Made by a program: the position numbers and the translations under genes. A DNA stretch of 64,000 nt from Roseateles sp. DAIF2 (GTDB lineage: Bacteria > Pseudomonadota > Gammaproteobacteria > Burkholderiales > Burkholderiaceae_C). The notes beneath the pieces were generated by a model, which made no database searches, was not told where the DNA came from, and saw only the letters and a program-made list of their open reading frames with translations. This document shows, piece by piece, positions 48,977-60,048 of this stretch (position 1 is its first letter; each line of letters opens with the position of its first letter). The DNA lies in the NCBI RefSeq assembly GCF_015624425.1, contig NZ_CP049919.1:5022001-5086000 (forward strand), written 5' to 3'.

Positions 48977-49669
48977 TTATTGCGTGTCGAGCGATGACGG
49001 TCCGTCGCAGGAGGTTTCCTGGATGCCGCAGATCTGATCCAGCCAGGCGCGCAAGCGCCCCTTGGGCAGCCCGGCCCGGGCGACGGGCGAGACCTGCAGA
49101 TACGGCCGCATCTCGGCGGCAAAGCGCGCCTCCTCGTACTCGACCTGCACCCAGCTGCCGCGGCAATCGACGAGGCGGCCGGCGGCGATGGTGCTGCTGC
49201 CGTCGAAGAGCAAGCCGTCCTTGAGCCGGATCGCGACTGCTGCCTTGGGATCGGGGCGGGCGCGACCCGCGTTGGCCTGCGACTTCACGACCAGCTTGCG
49301 GCCGCTGACCCAGCCCTCGCCCTCATAAACCGGCCGTGCCGGCTGCCCCGTCAGGGCCTCGTCCTCGAAGGCCCCATGGATGCGGAACCAGCCCTTGGCG
49401 GTGGCGCTGACCTTCACGAACACGCGGGCTCGCATGCCCGAGTCATCGGTCCAGACGGGCGGCAAGGTGCCGAGCACGGGTGCCGAGGCCGATGGCGCGG
49501 CACGCACATTGAGGCCTGCGGGATCCGTCTCCTCGACGAAGGCGGCAAAGTTGCAAGAGACGGCCTCGGGCGGGCCACCGGCGGCGAAAGCCTGGCTGCC
49601 GGCGCCAAGGCCGATTGTCAGCATCAGCAGGCGGGCCAGGAGAAAAGACAAGGTCCGGTCATCGGCCAT
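48977..49669 (-). CDS. Secreted SH3-like domain protein
   Basis: The 230-residue precursor has a signal peptide (core LLARLLMLTIGLGA, cleavage near AFA-AGG) and bacterial SH3-like repeats: LNVRAAPSASAPVLGTLPP (about 50-70), GWFRIHGAF, then GWVSGRKLVV. Such domains bind peptidoglycan or peptides. ATG 49669 begins one base after the nrdJ stop (TGA-G-ATG), so it is translationally coupled to nrdJ. The link with ribonucleotide reduction is unexplained. Confidence 0.83.
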   Translation of the reverse strand: MADDRTLSFLLARLLMLTIGLGAGSQAFAAGGPPEAVSCNFAAFVEETDPAGLNVRAAPSASAPVLGTLPPVWTDDSGMRARVFVKVSATAKGWFRIHGAFEDEALTGQPARPVYEGEGWVSGRKLVVKSQANAGRARPDPKAAVAIRLKDGLLFDGSSTIAAGRLVDCRGSWVQVEYEEARFAAEMRPYLQVSPVARAGLPKGRLRAWLDQICGIQETSCDGPSSLDTQ

Positions 49670-49670
49670 C

Positions 49671-52622
49671 TCAACCGCACTGCCCCACATACCCGCAAGC
49701 CGTGCAGAAATCGCAGCCGTCCTTGTGGATCATGGTCGCGTTGCCGCATTCGGGGCAGGGCTTGCCGGCCATGGCCTGGATGCTGGCGCCGGGCGCGGCG
49801 GCGGTCTTGTTGACCTGCGGCGCCTGCAGCAGGCCCATCGCGGTGATCGGCTGGCCCGTTTCGTCGAGCACGCCCAGCATCGCGTAGCGGTGGATGATCA
49901 GGCGCGCGACATAGGCGATCGTCGAGGGCCAGATCTGCTGGCGGCGCTCGCCGGCAAGACTTGGCACCGGCGCCATGAAATGCGCCAGCGGCTCGCCGAC
50001 GTTCAAGAGCTTGCGCAGCTTCATGCCGATCCAGGCCGGGTCCAGCACCCGCATGTCCAGCGACAGCGCGCGCGCCAGGCCGTCCAGCGCCTTCGGGTAG
50101 TTGCCCGAGAAGCCCAGGGCGCAGGGGCGCGTGATATGGCCGCCCTCGGGGGTCGGCAGGCTGACCTCCTTCAGGGTCAGGGTGAACTGCTCGCCGGTGG
50201 CCGGGTTGTCGACGTCGACCGCCCAGGCCAGGGTGCCGGAGACCGTGGTACGCGGCTCATCGATGCTGAACATCGCGTCCATCACCGGCGTCGGCCCGCC
50301 CTCCTGCAGCGCGCCGAGCTGCTCGCAGCGCCAGCGGATCACCGCGGCGGTGGCGGCGACGACGCCCGGGAACAGGCGCGGCTCGCCGCCGGGCGGCACC
50401 GGCATCTGGAAGGCGCGCTCCTCGGCCACCGTGGCCAGCGCATCGAGCTTCAGGCGCAGCCAGGCCGCGTCGTTGGCGCGCAGGTCCATCGACAGGGTCT
50501 TGGCCAGCGCCGACAGGCCGCGCGGCTGCTCGGCGCCATTGACCCAGACCTCGAAGGGCAGGTTCTTGCCGAACAGGCCGGCGTCCGGGCCCTCGGCCGG
50601 CAGTTCGCCGACGAAGAGCGCGAAGTCGCCATGCGGGTGCCGGATCATGTAGCTCCAGGCCGGGTTGCCACCGGGCAGCTCGGGCCGGCTGGGCCAGCGC
50701 AGCGAGGCCAACACGGCCTTGGGCAGGCGCTCCAGCTTCAGCCGCGCGTTGCTGGCATCCAGCGGCTGCAGCGGTTCGACCTTGGCGGCCGCGGGCGCGG
50801 CCTCGACGCTCAGCACCGAGCCCAGCACGCTGTTGGGACGGTAGGTCGCCAGGCCCTTCAGCCCGCTCTTCCAGGCCTGGGTGTAGAGGTCCTGGAAGTC
50901 CGCGTAGGGATAGTCGGCCGGGACATTGACCGTCTTCGAGATCGAGGTGTCGATGTACGGCGCCACCGCGGCCACCATCGCCGCGTGGTCGGCCGCGCTC
51001 AGCTCCAGCGCGGTGACGAAGGCGCCGGACAGCGCGGCCTCGCTGCCGAACAGATGGCGGTACAGGCGCCAGGCATGGTCCTCGACCTGGTATTCCTTGA
51101 AGCCGCCGCCCTCGGCCTGGCCCAGGCGCTTCTTGCGCGTGTAGGCCCAGCTGAAGGCCGGCTCGATGCCGTTGCTCGCGTTGTCGGCGAAGGCCAGGCT
51201 GATGGTGCCGGTCGGCGCGATCGACAGCAGGTGCGAGTTGCGCAGGCCCTGGGCGCGGATCCTGTCCTTCAGCGCCTGCGGCAGGCGCGAGGCGAAGTTG
51301 CCGCCGGACAGGTACAGGTCGGCATTGAAGAGCGGGAAGGCGCCCTTCTCCGCGGCCAGATCGCTGGAGGCCGCATAGGCCGCGTCGCGCATGATCTCGC
51401 TGATGCGGCGCGCCTGCTCGCGCGCGGCCTCGCTGTCGTAGCGCAGGTTCAGCATCACCAGGGTGTCGCCCAGGCCGGTGAAGCCCAAACCGATGCGGCG
51501 CTTGTTGCGCGCCTCCTGCGCCTGGGCCGGCAGCGGCCAGGGCGTCACGTCCAGCACGTTGTCCAGCATGCGGGTCGCGACCGCACACACCTCGGCGAAG
51601 CCGGCCTCGTCGAAGGCCGCGTCCGGACCGAAGGGATCGCGCACGAACAGCGCCAGATTGACCGAGCCCAGGCAGCAGCAGCCATAGGGCGGCAGCGGCT
51701 GCTCGGCGCAGGGATTGGTGGCCTCGATGGTCTCGCAGTAGTAGAGGTTGTTGTCGTTGTTGATGCGGTCCAGAAACAGCACGCCCGGCTCGGCATGGTC
51801 GTAGGTGCTGCGCATGACCTGATCCCACAGCGCGCGCGCCGGGGTCTTGCGGTAGACCCACAGGCCGTCGGCGCGCTGGTAGGCGCCGGCCTCCTTCTGC
51901 GCCTGGGCGGGCTCGGCGCGGTGCACCAGCTCCACCGCCGTGCCGGCCAGCACCGCCTCCATGAAGACATCGGTGACGCCGACCGAGATGTTGAAGTTGC
52001 GCAGGTCGCCCTGGTCCTTGGCGTGGATGAACTCCTCGATGTCCGGATGGTCGCAGCGCAGCACGCCCATCTGCGCGCCGCGCCGGCTGCCGGCGCTCTC
52101 CACCGTCTCGCAGCTGCGGTCGAACACGCGCATATAGCTGACCGGCCCCGAGGCATGGCTGCGCGTCGAGCCGACCCAGGCGCCCTTGGGCCGGATGCGG
52201 CTGAAGTCGTAGCCGACGCCGCCGCCGCGGCGCATCGTCTCGGCCGCCTCGGTCAGCGCGGTATAGATGCCCGGCGCGCCGTCCTCGACGGTGGCGATCG
52301 AGTCGCCGACCGGCTGCACAAAGCAGTTGATCAGGGTCGCGGCCAGGTCGGTGCCGGCGGCCGACAGGATGCGCCCGGCCGGGATGAAGCCGCGCCGCTG
52401 CGCATCCAGGAAGCGGGTGGCCCAGGCCTGGCGCTGCTCGGGCGCCTCGGCCTCGGCCAGCGCGCGCGCCACCCGCAGGCGCAGCTCGTCCAGGGTCCGC
52501 TCCTCGCCCTTGGCGTATTTCTCCAGCAGCACCTCGGCACTGATGTCCTGGGCCGGCAGCGAGGCCGGCGAGGCGATCGGGGCGGCGGCGAGCAGGGCGG
52601 GATCGAGCGGGGGGGTGGACAT
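49671..52622 (-). CDS. nrdJ: Adenosylcobalamin-dependent (class II) ribonucleotide reductase
   Basis: The 983-residue enzyme reduces ribonucleotides using an AdoCbl radical. Seen are [14 protein letters not shown] (redox Cys, about 113), [15 protein letters not shown], the active-site [12 protein letters not shown] (about 307, Cys and Glu), [12 protein letters not shown] and a C-terminal zinc-binding tail CPEC...[16 protein letters not shown] 52622 has AGGAG upstream; a longer antisense extension is not coding. No B12 riboswitch motif was seen upstream. It allows dNTP synthesis with or without oxygen. Confidence 0.96.
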   Translation of the reverse strand: MSTPPLDPALLAAAPIASPASLPAQDISAEVLLEKYAKGEERTLDELRLRVARALAEAEAPEQRQAWATRFLDAQRRGFIPAGRILSAAGTDLAATLINCFVQPVGDSIATVEDGAPGIYTALTEAAETMRRGGGVGYDFSRIRPKGAWVGSTRSHASGPVSYMRVFDRSCETVESAGSRRGAQMGVLRCDHPDIEEFIHAKDQGDLRNFNISVGVTDVFMEAVLAGTAVELVHRAEPAQAQKEAGAYQRADGLWVYRKTPARALWDQVMRSTYDHAEPGVLFLDRINNDNNLYYCETIEATNPCAEQPLPPYGCCCLGSVNLALFVRDPFGPDAAFDEAGFAEVCAVATRMLDNVLDVTPWPLPAQAQEARNKRRIGLGFTGLGDTLVMLNLRYDSEAAREQARRISEIMRDAAYAASSDLAAEKGAFPLFNADLYLSGGNFASRLPQALKDRIRAQGLRNSHLLSIAPTGTISLAFADNASNGIEPAFSWAYTRKKRLGQAEGGGFKEYQVEDHAWRLYRHLFGSEAALSGAFVTALELSAADHAAMVAAVAPYIDTSISKTVNVPADYPYADFQDLYTQAWKSGLKGLATYRPNSVLGSVLSVEAAPAAAKVEPLQPLDASNARLKLERLPKAVLASLRWPSRPELPGGNPAWSYMIRHPHGDFALFVGELPAEGPDAGLFGKNLPFEVWVNGAEQPRGLSALAKTLSMDLRANDAAWLRLKLDALATVAEERAFQMPVPPGGEPRLFPGVVAATAAVIRWRCEQLGALQEGGPTPVMDAMFSIDEPRTTVSGTLAWAVDVDNPATGEQFTLTLKEVSLPTPEGGHITRPCALGFSGNYPKALDGLARALSLDMRVLDPAWIGMKLRKLLNVGEPLAHFMAPVPSLAGERRQQIWPSTIAYVARLIIHRYAMLGVLDETGQPITAMGLLQAPQVNKTAAAPGASIQAMAGKPCPECGNATMIHKDGCDFCTACGYVGQCG

Positions 52623-52831
52623 GGCGGGCGGACTCCTGGGACGGCGGGAACTGGGCGAGGATCTTCGGACCATCTTAGCCAGCGGGTCTTGATCGCGCGC
52701 AGCGAACAACCCCGCTTGACGCAAGGCGTTGGCCGCGCGCTGCGGCAACAAATGAAACAAACAGGCGGCGCCGGGAAACCCTCCTGATACCTGCCCCAGC
52801 CACAGTGACGCCTCACCCTCAGGAGACGACC

Positions 52832-53119
52832 ATGCCGCAGCAAGACATCGCCCCCCCGATCTGGCCCGCCTGCGAGCGCCTGCTGGCCGGTCAGGTGACG
52901 ATCCGGCTGCAGCAGCATGCGGCGATGCTCCGCGCCGAGGAGCGCACCCAGCAGCGCCTGAAGGAGCTGCAGTTCGTCGACACCCGCCCCGTGCTGGTGC
53001 GCAGCGAGGCCTTCGCCGAGGACCTGGTCGAGCTGCTGGGCCCCGAGGCCGACCCCGACCTGGCCGGCGCGCTGCTGCGGGGTTTGGCCGGTGTTGCGGA
53101 CGGCCGCGCTTTGGCATGA
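52832..53119 (+). CDS. Small conserved protein, unknown
   Basis: The 95-residue acidic, mostly helical protein has no signal, membrane segment or motif. ATG 52832 follows AGGAGA by six bases; longer forms start at GTG. It lies 38 bases before the OmpR-type regulator on the same strand, so it may be cotranscribed. No function is proposed. Confidence 0.65.
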   Translation: MPQQDIAPPIWPACERLLAGQVTIRLQQHAAMLRAEERTQQRLKELQFVDTRPVLVRSEAFAEDLVELLGPEADPDLAGALLRGLAGVADGRALA

Positions 53120-53156
53120 TGGCGCGGTCCGCCCTTCCCGCCCCGAGCGCCCCGCC

Positions 53157-53903
53157 ATGAGCCTGCCGACGCCACCCTCCCTGCTGCTGGTCGACGACGA
53201 AGCCGAGCTGCGCGAGCTGCTGGCCGAATATTTCGGCCGCCAGGGCTTCGCGGTGCGGGCGGCGGCCGATGCCGCGCAGGCGCGCGCGCTGCTGGCCGAG
53301 CAGCGCCCCGAGCTGGCGCTGCTGGACCTGAACATGCCGGGCGAGAACGGCCTGTCGCTGGCGCGCTGGCTGCGCGAGGCCCACCCCCAGGTCGCGATCC
53401 TGATGCTGACCACCGCCAGCGACGCGGTCGACCGGGTGGTCGGCCTGGAGCTGGGCGCCGACGACTATGTCGCCAAGCCCTTCGACCTGCGCGAGCTGCT
53501 GGCGCGGGTGCGCGCGGTGCTGCGCCGCACCCAGGGCGGCGCCGCGGCCGAACCCGCGGCGGCGGCCACCTCCATCAGGCCCAGCCTGCCGCCGGGCCGG
53601 CGCATCGCCTTCGGCCTGTGCGCGCTGGACCTGGACGAGCGCAAGCTCTGGGACGGCGGCGGTCAGGAGATCGCGATCACCGCGGCCGAGTACGACCTGC
53701 TGGCGCTGTTCGCGCGCAACCCGAACCGGCCGCTGAACCGCGACCAGATCATGGAGCAGGCCCACAACCGCGGCTGGGACGTGTTCGACCGCTCGATCGA
53801 CCTGCGCATCATGCGGCTGCGCCGCAAGGTCGAGCGCAACCCCGACAAGCCCGAAGTCCTCAAGACCATCCGCAACGTAGGCTACGTCTTCGTCAGCGCC
53901 TGA
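53157..53903 (+). CDS. OmpR-type DNA-binding response regulator
   Basis: The 248-residue protein has a receiver (1-120: [10 protein letters not shown], phospho-Asp in [13 protein letters not shown], Thr in LMLTTAS, Lys in [10 protein letters not shown]) and a C-terminal winged helix (about 145-245, [30 protein letters not shown], shown as its start and end, and [10 protein letters not shown]). It overlaps the first hybrid kinase by one base (TGATG), so they are cotranscribed. Its targets are not known. Confidence 0.94.
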   Translation: MSLPTPPSLLLVDDEAELRELLAEYFGRQGFAVRAAADAAQARALLAEQRPELALLDLNMPGENGLSLARWLREAHPQVAILMLTTASDAVDRVVGLELGADDYVAKPFDLRELLARVRAVLRRTQGGAAAEPAAAATSIRPSLPPGRRIAFGLCALDLDERKLWDGGGQEIAITAAEYDLLALFARNPNRPLNRDQIMEQAHNRGWDVFDRSIDLRIMRLRRKVERNPDKPEVLKTIRNVGYVFVSA

Positions 53904-56791
53904 TGAGGAACGCGGCCGCGGCCGACGCGGACCCCGCGCTGCGCCAGCTGGCTGCCACGCGCCGGCTGATGGTCTGGTTCGCCGCGCCGATGGCGCTGCT
54001 GCTGCTGGTGCTGAGCGGCCTGCAGTACCGCCAGCGCATGGCCGAGGCCGAGGCCGAGCTGCAACGCGCCGCCGAGCAGCATGCCCAGGACCTGCAGCTG
54101 CTGGCGCGCCCGGCCATGGACCATGTGCAGGACCTGCGCCGGCTGATGGAAACCTTGTGGGACGCCCCGCCAGATCCCGGCCCGGCGCTGGTCCGGGCGC
54201 TGGCGCCACAGCACCGCGGCGGCCGGCCCGACGGGGTCGCGATCCCCGATGCCGCGGCCGGCGAGCGCTGGGGTCAGGTCTGGTGGTCGGCGCTGGACGA
54301 CCGGCCCTTCGAGCCGGCCTGGCTCAGGCGCGCCGCCGCCTTCGTCACCCAGGCCCGCGTCGCGCACCAGCGCGCGCCGGGCTTCGAGGCCACCTGGTTC
54401 GCCGGCATCGACGTCAACACCTCCTTCGGCTACCCCTGGATCGCCACCGACAGCATCCTGCAGAGCATGGGCCTGGCGCGCATGCAAGACCTGGCCCCGG
54501 TGCGCGCGCTGGCCTCGCAGCGCGCCCGCGCCCGCCTGGCGCGCACGCCGCGGCCCGAGCAGGGTTCGCATTGGGGCTCGCCCTATGCCAGCCAGCTGGC
54601 CGGGCATCTGGTGGTGTCGCACACCGCGCCGGTGTTCGCCGGCGGCGAGCTGGTCGGCGAGGTCTCGCTGGACTTCCGCCTCGACGGCCTGCAGGCCAGC
54701 GTCGCGCAATGGGCCCGGCCCGGCGAGCTGGCCTGGATCGTCGATGCGGCCGGCCATGTGCTGGCCGACTCCGGCCGGCCGCTGCAGGGCCCCAGCGGCC
54801 CCGGCCATGGCGACGAGCATGTGCGGCGGCGCTGGCAGGAGCGCGTCGCGCCGGAGCTGGCCGCGCTGGCGCTGGACGTGGCCGGGCCGCGCCAGGCCGG
54901 CGACTGGGTGCTGGTCAGCGCCGGCCGCGCGGGCGCACCCTGGCGCTATGTCTCGGCCACGCCGACGTCGGCGCTGCGCGAGCGCATCCTGCCCAGCCTG
55001 CTGCCGAATGCCGCGCTGGCGCTGGCCCTGCTGCTGACCCTGGCGATCGGCCAATGGCTGCTGGCGCGCCGCTTCGTGCTGCCGGCCAGCCGGTTGCTGA
55101 GCTATCTGCGCGAGCTGTCGCGCGACCACCGCGCGCCGCCGCCGGCGCTGGGGCCGCGCTGGCAGCTCTGGGTCGACCGGCTGCGCGAGACCTTCGCGCG
55201 CCAGCACGACTCGCTACAGCGCGAGCGCCTGAGCGAGGCTCGCAAGTCGGCCATCCTCGACCATGCGCTGGAGGCGATGGTCTCGACCGATGCGCAGGGC
55301 CGCGTGGTCGAGTTCAACCCGGCGGCCGAGGCGATGTTCGGCCGCGCGCTGGCCGAGGTGCGCGGCGCCGATGTCGCCACGCTGATCGTGCCGCCGCGCT
55401 TTCGCGCCGCCCACCATGCCGGCCTGGCGCGCCTGCGCGCCGGCGCCGGCGGCGCGCTGCTGGGCCGGCGCCTGGAGATGCAGGCGCTGCGCCGCGACGG
55501 CAGCGAGTTCGCGGTCGAGATGGTGCTGTGGCGCAGCGAGGTCGGCGGCGAGGTGCACTACACCGCCTCGCTGGTCGACATCTCGGAGCGCCTGCAGGCG
55601 CGCCAGGAGATCGAGCGCCAGCGCGAGTCGCTGCGCCAGACCGAGAAGCTGTCGGCGATGGGTAGCCTGCTGGCGGGCGTCGCGCATGAGCTGAACAACC
55701 CGCTGGCGATCGTGATGGGCCGCGCCGACCTGCTGGAGGACAAGCTGGCGGGCAGCCCGCTGCGCGACGATGCGCAGCGCATCCGCGAGGCGGCCGAGCG
55801 CTGCGGCCGCATCGTGCGCACCTTCCTGAACATGGCGCGCGCCAAGCCGACGCGCCGCGCGCCGCTGGCGCTCAACGACATCGTGCGCGCCGCCGCCGAC
55901 ATGCTGGGCTACACCCTGCGCAGCCATGGCATCGCGCTGGAGCTGCGCCTGGACCCGACCCTGCCGCAGCTGATGGGCGATGCCGACCAGTTGGGCCAGG
56001 TGCTGCTGAACCTGCTGGTCAACGCGCAGCAGGCGCTGGTGCCGACGGGCGGACGCGAGGAGCCGCGCCGCATCGTCGTTGCCACCGGCGTCGAGACGCG
56101 GCGCGAGGGCCAGGCCGCGCGCGAGCCGCGCATCTGGCTGCGCGTGCAGGACAGCGGGCCCGGCGTGCCGCCCGAGGTGCGCGAGCAGCTGTTCCAGCCC
56201 TTCTTCACCACCAAGGCCGAGGGCCTGGGCACCGGCCTGGGCCTCTCGGTCTCGCGCTCGCTGGTGCGCGAGCATGGCGGCGATCTGGTGCTGGAGACCC
56301 AGAGCGGCGGCGAGCGCGGCGCCAGCTTTCGCCTCAGCCTGCCGATCAGCGGCGAGCCCGGGGCCGAGGCGCTGCCGGCCGCGGCTGAGCAGGCCGAGGC
56401 CGCGCCGCTGCGCCTCCTGGTGGTGGACGACGAGGCCGAGCTGGCCGAGGTGATGCGCGAGACCCTGGAGGGCGCCGGCTACGAGGTCGCGACCGCCGAG
56501 TCCGGCGCGGTGGCGCTGGCCCTGCTGATGGAGGCGCGCTTCGACGCCATCGTCTCCGACCTGCGCATGCCCGAGGTCGACGGCGCCGAGCTGTGGCGCG
56601 CGGTGCGCGCGCTGCAGCCGCCGCTGGCCGAGCGCATGCTGTTCGTCACCGGCGACATCCTGTCGCCCGCCGCGGCCGAGTTCCTGCGCGACTGCGCCTG
56701 CCCGGCGCTGGAGAAGCCCTTCCAGCCCCATGATCTGCTGGCCGCGGTGCGACGGCTGGCCCAGGAGGAGGTCCATGGACATGCCCCTTGA
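53903..56791 (+). CDS. Hybrid histidine kinase 1 (periplasmic sensor, PAS, HK, REC)
   Basis: The 962-residue kinase has TM1 (about 24-40), a periplasmic sensor (about 45-365) with [13 protein letters not shown]2 (about 370-390), PAS (about 445-570), HisKA with the phospho-His in [13 protein letters not shown] (about 594), HATPase with [21 protein letters not shown] (about 750, shown in part) and GTGLGLSVS, and a C-terminal receiver (about 835-955, [12 protein letters not shown]). There is no Hpt domain. It pairs with the OmpR-type regulator and shares its plan with the next gene. Confidence 0.93.
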   Translation: MRNAAAADADPALRQLAATRRLMVWFAAPMALLLLVLSGLQYRQRMAEAEAELQRAAEQHAQDLQLLARPAMDHVQDLRRLMETLWDAPPDPGPALVRALAPQHRGGRPDGVAIPDAAAGERWGQVWWSALDDRPFEPAWLRRAAAFVTQARVAHQRAPGFEATWFAGIDVNTSFGYPWIATDSILQSMGLARMQDLAPVRALASQRARARLARTPRPEQGSHWGSPYASQLAGHLVVSHTAPVFAGGELVGEVSLDFRLDGLQASVAQWARPGELAWIVDAAGHVLADSGRPLQGPSGPGHGDEHVRRRWQERVAPELAALALDVAGPRQAGDWVLVSAGRAGAPWRYVSATPTSALRERILPSLLPNAALALALLLTLAIGQWLLARRFVLPASRLLSYLRELSRDHRAPPPALGPRWQLWVDRLRETFARQHDSLQRERLSEARKSAILDHALEAMVSTDAQGRVVEFNPAAEAMFGRALAEVRGADVATLIVPPRFRAAHHAGLARLRAGAGGALLGRRLEMQALRRDGSEFAVEMVLWRSEVGGEVHYTASLVDISERLQARQEIERQRESLRQTEKLSAMGSLLAGVAHELNNPLAIVMGRADLLEDKLAGSPLRDDAQRIREAAERCGRIVRTFLNMARAKPTRRAPLALNDIVRAAADMLGYTLRSHGIALELRLDPTLPQLMGDADQLGQVLLNLLVNAQQALVPTGGREEPRRIVVATGVETRREGQAAREPRIWLRVQDSGPGVPPEVREQLFQPFFTTKAEGLGTGLGLSVSRSLVREHGGDLVLETQSGGERGASFRLSLPISGEPGAEALPAAAEQAEAAPLRLLVVDDEAELAEVMRETLEGAGYEVATAESGAVALALLMEARFDAIVSDLRMPEVDGAELWRAVRALQPPLAERMLFVTGDILSPAAAEFLRDCACPALEKPFQPHDLLAAVRRLAQEEVHGHAP

Positions 56792-59552
56792 GGCGGCCGC
56801 CGATCCGCTGGCCGCCAGCGCCAGCGCGCTGCTGCGCCGCTACCGCCGCCTGCTGTGGCTGGTCAGCCTGCCGCTGCTCGCGCTGGTGCTGCTGCTGGCG
56901 CTGGGCCATGGCCTGTCGGCGCACCGCAATGCGGTGGCGGGGCTGGAGCGCGGCGCCGCGCAGCAGCATGCGGCGCTGCAGGCGCTGGCGCGCGATGCCG
57001 AGGAGCATGTGCTGGACCTGCGCCGCTTCGTCGAGCGCGAGCTGATCACCGCGGCGCGCGCGCCCGACGCCCTGCTGGCCGAGGCGCTGCAGCACGACGC
57101 GATGGGCCATACCCTGGACGAGCTGCCACAGCTGCTGCGCCCCGGCCTGGCCCAGCTGCTGTGGCCCGGCGCCAAGCGCCCCGATGCGGCGGCGCTGTGG
57201 CGGCTGCAGGCCTTCGCCGCGCTGACCGAGCCGGCCCACAACCGCCATGCCGACCTGGCGCGCAGCTACCACCTGGCCTGGCCCGAGACCCATGCCCTGC
57301 TCTACCCCTGGCTGCCCAGCGCCCAGGTGGCGCAGGGCCTGGGCCGGCCGGACTGGGGCCTGGCGCTGCAGGCCTGGTACGCGCGGCCCGAGTTCGGCGC
57401 CGCCCGCCCCGAGGCCAACAGTGCGCAGCGCGCCTTCTGGCTGCCGCGCCCGGACGAGGGCCTGCTGGTGCATGGCGCGCCGGTCTACGCCGGCGAGAGC
57501 TTCCGCGGCCTGGTCGCCACCGAGCTGCGCCTGGACAGCCTGAGCCGCGCGGCGGCCGCCGCGGCGCCGGCCGGTGCGTCCTGGTGGCTGCTGGGCGAAC
57601 AGGGCGAGGTGCTGGCGCGCAGCGCCGACGCCGGCGCGGCCCCGGAGCCCGCGGCGCTGGCGGCCGCGCGCGCCGCAGACGGCCATGCCGGCGCCGATGG
57701 CGGCTGGCGCCTGGTGGCGCTGCCGCTGCAGAGCGCGCCCTGGACCCTGGTAGCCGCGCAGCGCGAGCGCGCGCTGCTGGCCCAGATCGCACCCGAGCTG
57801 CTGCCCTTCGGCCTGATCGCGCTGGCGCTGCTGGCCCTGGTGCTGCTGGGCCAATGGCTGCTGCGCCAGCGGGTGATCGAGCCGGCGCTGGCGGTGATGC
57901 GCTACCTGTCGGACAAGTCGCGCGACCCGCTCGCGCCCGAGCCGGCGCTGAGCCCGCGCTGGCAGCCCTGGGTGCGGGTGATCAGCGCCACCTTCGCGGC
58001 GCAGCGCGAGGCGCGCGAACGCGAGCGCCGCAGCGAGGCCACCAAGTCCGCCATCGTCGACCATGCGCTGGCCGCGATCATCACGACCGACCGGCAGGGC
58101 CGGGTCGCCGAATGGAACCCCGCGGCGGCCACGATGTTCGGCCGCACGCGCGCCGCGGTGATCGGCCAGCCGGTGGGCGAGCTGATCATCCCGCAGCGGC
58201 TGCGCCCGGCCCATGCGGCAGGCCTGGCGCGCGCCGGCAGCGGCCGCATGCAGCGCGCCGGCGAGCGGCTGGAGATGGTGGGCCTGCGCGCCGACGGCCG
58301 CGAGTTCCCGATCGAGATGGTGCTGGCGCGCACCGACGTGGACGGCGACCACCACTACACCGCCTTCATCAACGACATCAGCGCGCAGCGCCTGGCCCAG
58401 GCCGAGATCGAGCGCCAGCGCGAGGCGCTGCGCCAGAGCGAGAAGCTGACCGCGATGGGCAGCCTCTTGGCCGGCGTCGCGCATGAGCTGAACAACCCGC
58501 TGTCGATCGTGCTGGGCCGCGCCGCGCTGCTGGAGGGCAAGGCGGCCGGCCAGGGCGCGCTGGCCGACGACGCGCGGCGCATCCGCGACGCGGCCGAGCG
58601 CTGCGGCCGCATCGTGCGCACCTTCCTGAACATGGCGCGCGCCAAGCCCGAGACGCGCCAGCCGGTGCCGCTCAACGAGCTGGTGCGCGCCGCGCTGGAG
58701 CTGCTCGGCTACGGCTTGCGCAGCAACGGCATCCGGCTCGAGCTGGCGCTGGCCGACAGCCTGCCCGAGCTGCCGGCGGATCCGGACCGGCTGGGCCAGC
58801 TGGTGATGAACCTGATCGTCAATGCGCAGCAGGCCCTGGCCAGCCAGGCGGGCGAGCGCCGCTTGGCGCTGGCCACCGGGCTGGAGGCCGACGGCGCCTG
58901 GGTCTGGCTGCGCGTCGCCGACAACGGCCCGGGTGTGCCGGCCACGCTGCGCGAGCGCATCTTCACGCCCTTCTTCACCACCAAGGGCGACGGCCTGGGT
59001 GAGCTGCAGGGCACCGGCCTGGGCCTGGCGGTGGCGCGCGGCGTGGCTCGCGAGCATGGCGGCGAGCTGCTGCTGGAGGACGAGGCGCCGCGCGGCGCCA
59101 GCTTCCTGCTGCGCCTGCCGCTGGCCGGCGGCAGCGGCCCGATGCCCGGCCCGGCGCCGGCGCCGATCAGCAACCCGCCGCGCCAGCTGCGCCTGCTGGT
59201 GGTCGACGACGAGGCCGATCTGGCCGCGATGCTGCGCGAGGCGCTGGAGCAGGCCGGCTACGAGGTCGCGACGGCCGAGTCCGGCCGGGTCGCGCTGGAG
59301 CTGCTGGACACCGCCCGCTTCGAGGCCGTGGTCAGCGACCTGCGCATGCCCGAGATGGACGGCGCGGCGCTGTGGCGCGTGATGCGCGAACGCTGGCCGG
59401 CGCTGGCCACCCGCATGCTGATCATCACCGGCGACACCCTGAGCCCGGCCGCGGCCGAGTTCCTGCACGAGACCGGCTGCGCGCTGCTGGAGAAGCCCTT
59501 CACGCCGGCCGAGCTGGTGGCGCGCATCAAGGAGCTGACCGAGGCGCGGTAG
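56775..59552 (+). CDS. Hybrid histidine kinase 2, paralog of kinase 1
   Basis: The 925-residue protein repeats the domain order of kinase 1: TM1 (about 25-47), periplasmic sensor (about 50-340), TM2 (about 342-362), PAS, HisKA with [13 protein letters not shown] (about 571), HATPase (RVADNGPGVPA, GTGLGLAVARG) and a receiver with [15 protein letters not shown]. From PAS onward many stretches are identical, while the sensor differs strongly. ATG 56775 follows AGGAGGAGG and overlaps kinase 1 by 17 bases. Tandem duplication with new input is likely. Confidence 0.93.
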   Translation: MDMPLEAAADPLAASASALLRRYRRLLWLVSLPLLALVLLLALGHGLSAHRNAVAGLERGAAQQHAALQALARDAEEHVLDLRRFVERELITAARAPDALLAEALQHDAMGHTLDELPQLLRPGLAQLLWPGAKRPDAAALWRLQAFAALTEPAHNRHADLARSYHLAWPETHALLYPWLPSAQVAQGLGRPDWGLALQAWYARPEFGAARPEANSAQRAFWLPRPDEGLLVHGAPVYAGESFRGLVATELRLDSLSRAAAAAAPAGASWWLLGEQGEVLARSADAGAAPEPAALAAARAADGHAGADGGWRLVALPLQSAPWTLVAAQRERALLAQIAPELLPFGLIALALLALVLLGQWLLRQRVIEPALAVMRYLSDKSRDPLAPEPALSPRWQPWVRVISATFAAQREARERERRSEATKSAIVDHALAAIITTDRQGRVAEWNPAAATMFGRTRAAVIGQPVGELIIPQRLRPAHAAGLARAGSGRMQRAGERLEMVGLRADGREFPIEMVLARTDVDGDHHYTAFINDISAQRLAQAEIERQREALRQSEKLTAMGSLLAGVAHELNNPLSIVLGRAALLEGKAAGQGALADDARRIRDAAERCGRIVRTFLNMARAKPETRQPVPLNELVRAALELLGYGLRSNGIRLELALADSLPELPADPDRLGQLVMNLIVNAQQALASQAGERRLALATGLEADGAWVWLRVADNGPGVPATLRERIFTPFFTTKGDGLGELQGTGLGLAVARGVAREHGGELLLEDEAPRGASFLLRLPLAGGSGPMPGPAPAPISNPPRQLRLLVVDDEADLAAMLREALEQAGYEVATAESGRVALELLDTARFEAVVSDLRMPEMDGAALWRVMRERWPALATRMLIITGDTLSPAAAEFLHETGCALLEKPFTPAELVARIKELTEAR

Positions 59553-59562
59553 CGCCAAGCGC

Positions 59563-60048
59563 TCAGAGCTGCGACAGCGGGATGCCGGCACCGCGCTCGT
59601 CGACGCCCAGCTCGCTGATCAGCCGGCCCAGGTCCTGGTCCAGGCGGCGCAGGGTGGCGGCGTCGAGCGCCTGCAGGGCCTGCGGCAGCACGCCCTCGAC
59701 CGGGCCCGGCGCGCGCTTGAGCAGGCGCAGCGCCGCCGGCATCAGCTGCAGCTGCACGACGCGGCGGTCCAGGCTGTTCTTCTCGGCCAGCAGCAACTCG
59801 CGCTGCACCAGGCCCTTGACCAGATTGCTGGCGGTGGACTGATGCACGTCCATCGCGCGCGCCAGCTCGCCGATGCCGATGCCCGGGCGCTCGCGCACGA
59901 TGGACAGGGCCCAGAGCTGGGCGCCGCCCAGGCCGGTGCGTTTCTCGATCTGCGCGAAATGGCCGCGCACGGCATTGAAGACCTGGCGAAAGCGCCGCAG
60001 CACCTGCGCCGGCGTGGCGGCGGCGCGGCGACCTGTTGTTGTTGTCAT
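59563..60048 (-). CDS. MarR-family regulator of the trehalose locus
   Basis: The 161-residue protein has the MarR winged helix (about 45-110: GLGGAQLWALSIVRERPGIGIGELARAM, shown as its start and end, VHQSTASNLVKGLVQRELLL and a beta-wing SLDRRVVQLQL). Its ATG overlaps the otsB stop by four bases (ATGA). MarR proteins usually respond to small phenolic or lipophilic ligands or oxidants. The palindrome TACATTT-GTCC-AAATGTA upstream of otsA is a good candidate target. Confidence 0.9.
   Translation of the reverse strand: MTTTTGRRAAATPAQVLRRFRQVFNAVRGHFAQIEKRTGLGGAQLWALSIVRERPGIGIGELARAMDVHQSTASNLVKGLVQRELLLAEKNSLDRRVVQLQLMPAALRLLKRAPGPVEGVLPQALQALDAATLRRLDQDLGRLISELGVDERGAGIPLSQL

Noticed and set aside
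52623..52831. Cobalamin riboswitch or NrdR box upstream of nrdJ
   Set aside because: I could not find the B12-box core or paired NrdR boxes in either orientation; the region is short and mostly plain GC-rich sequence.
52623..54209. Long N-terminal extension of the nrdJ frame (to 1,512 residues)
   Set aside because: It runs antisense to the OmpR-type regulator and kinase genes; the real start at 52622 has AGGAG and a canonical beginning.
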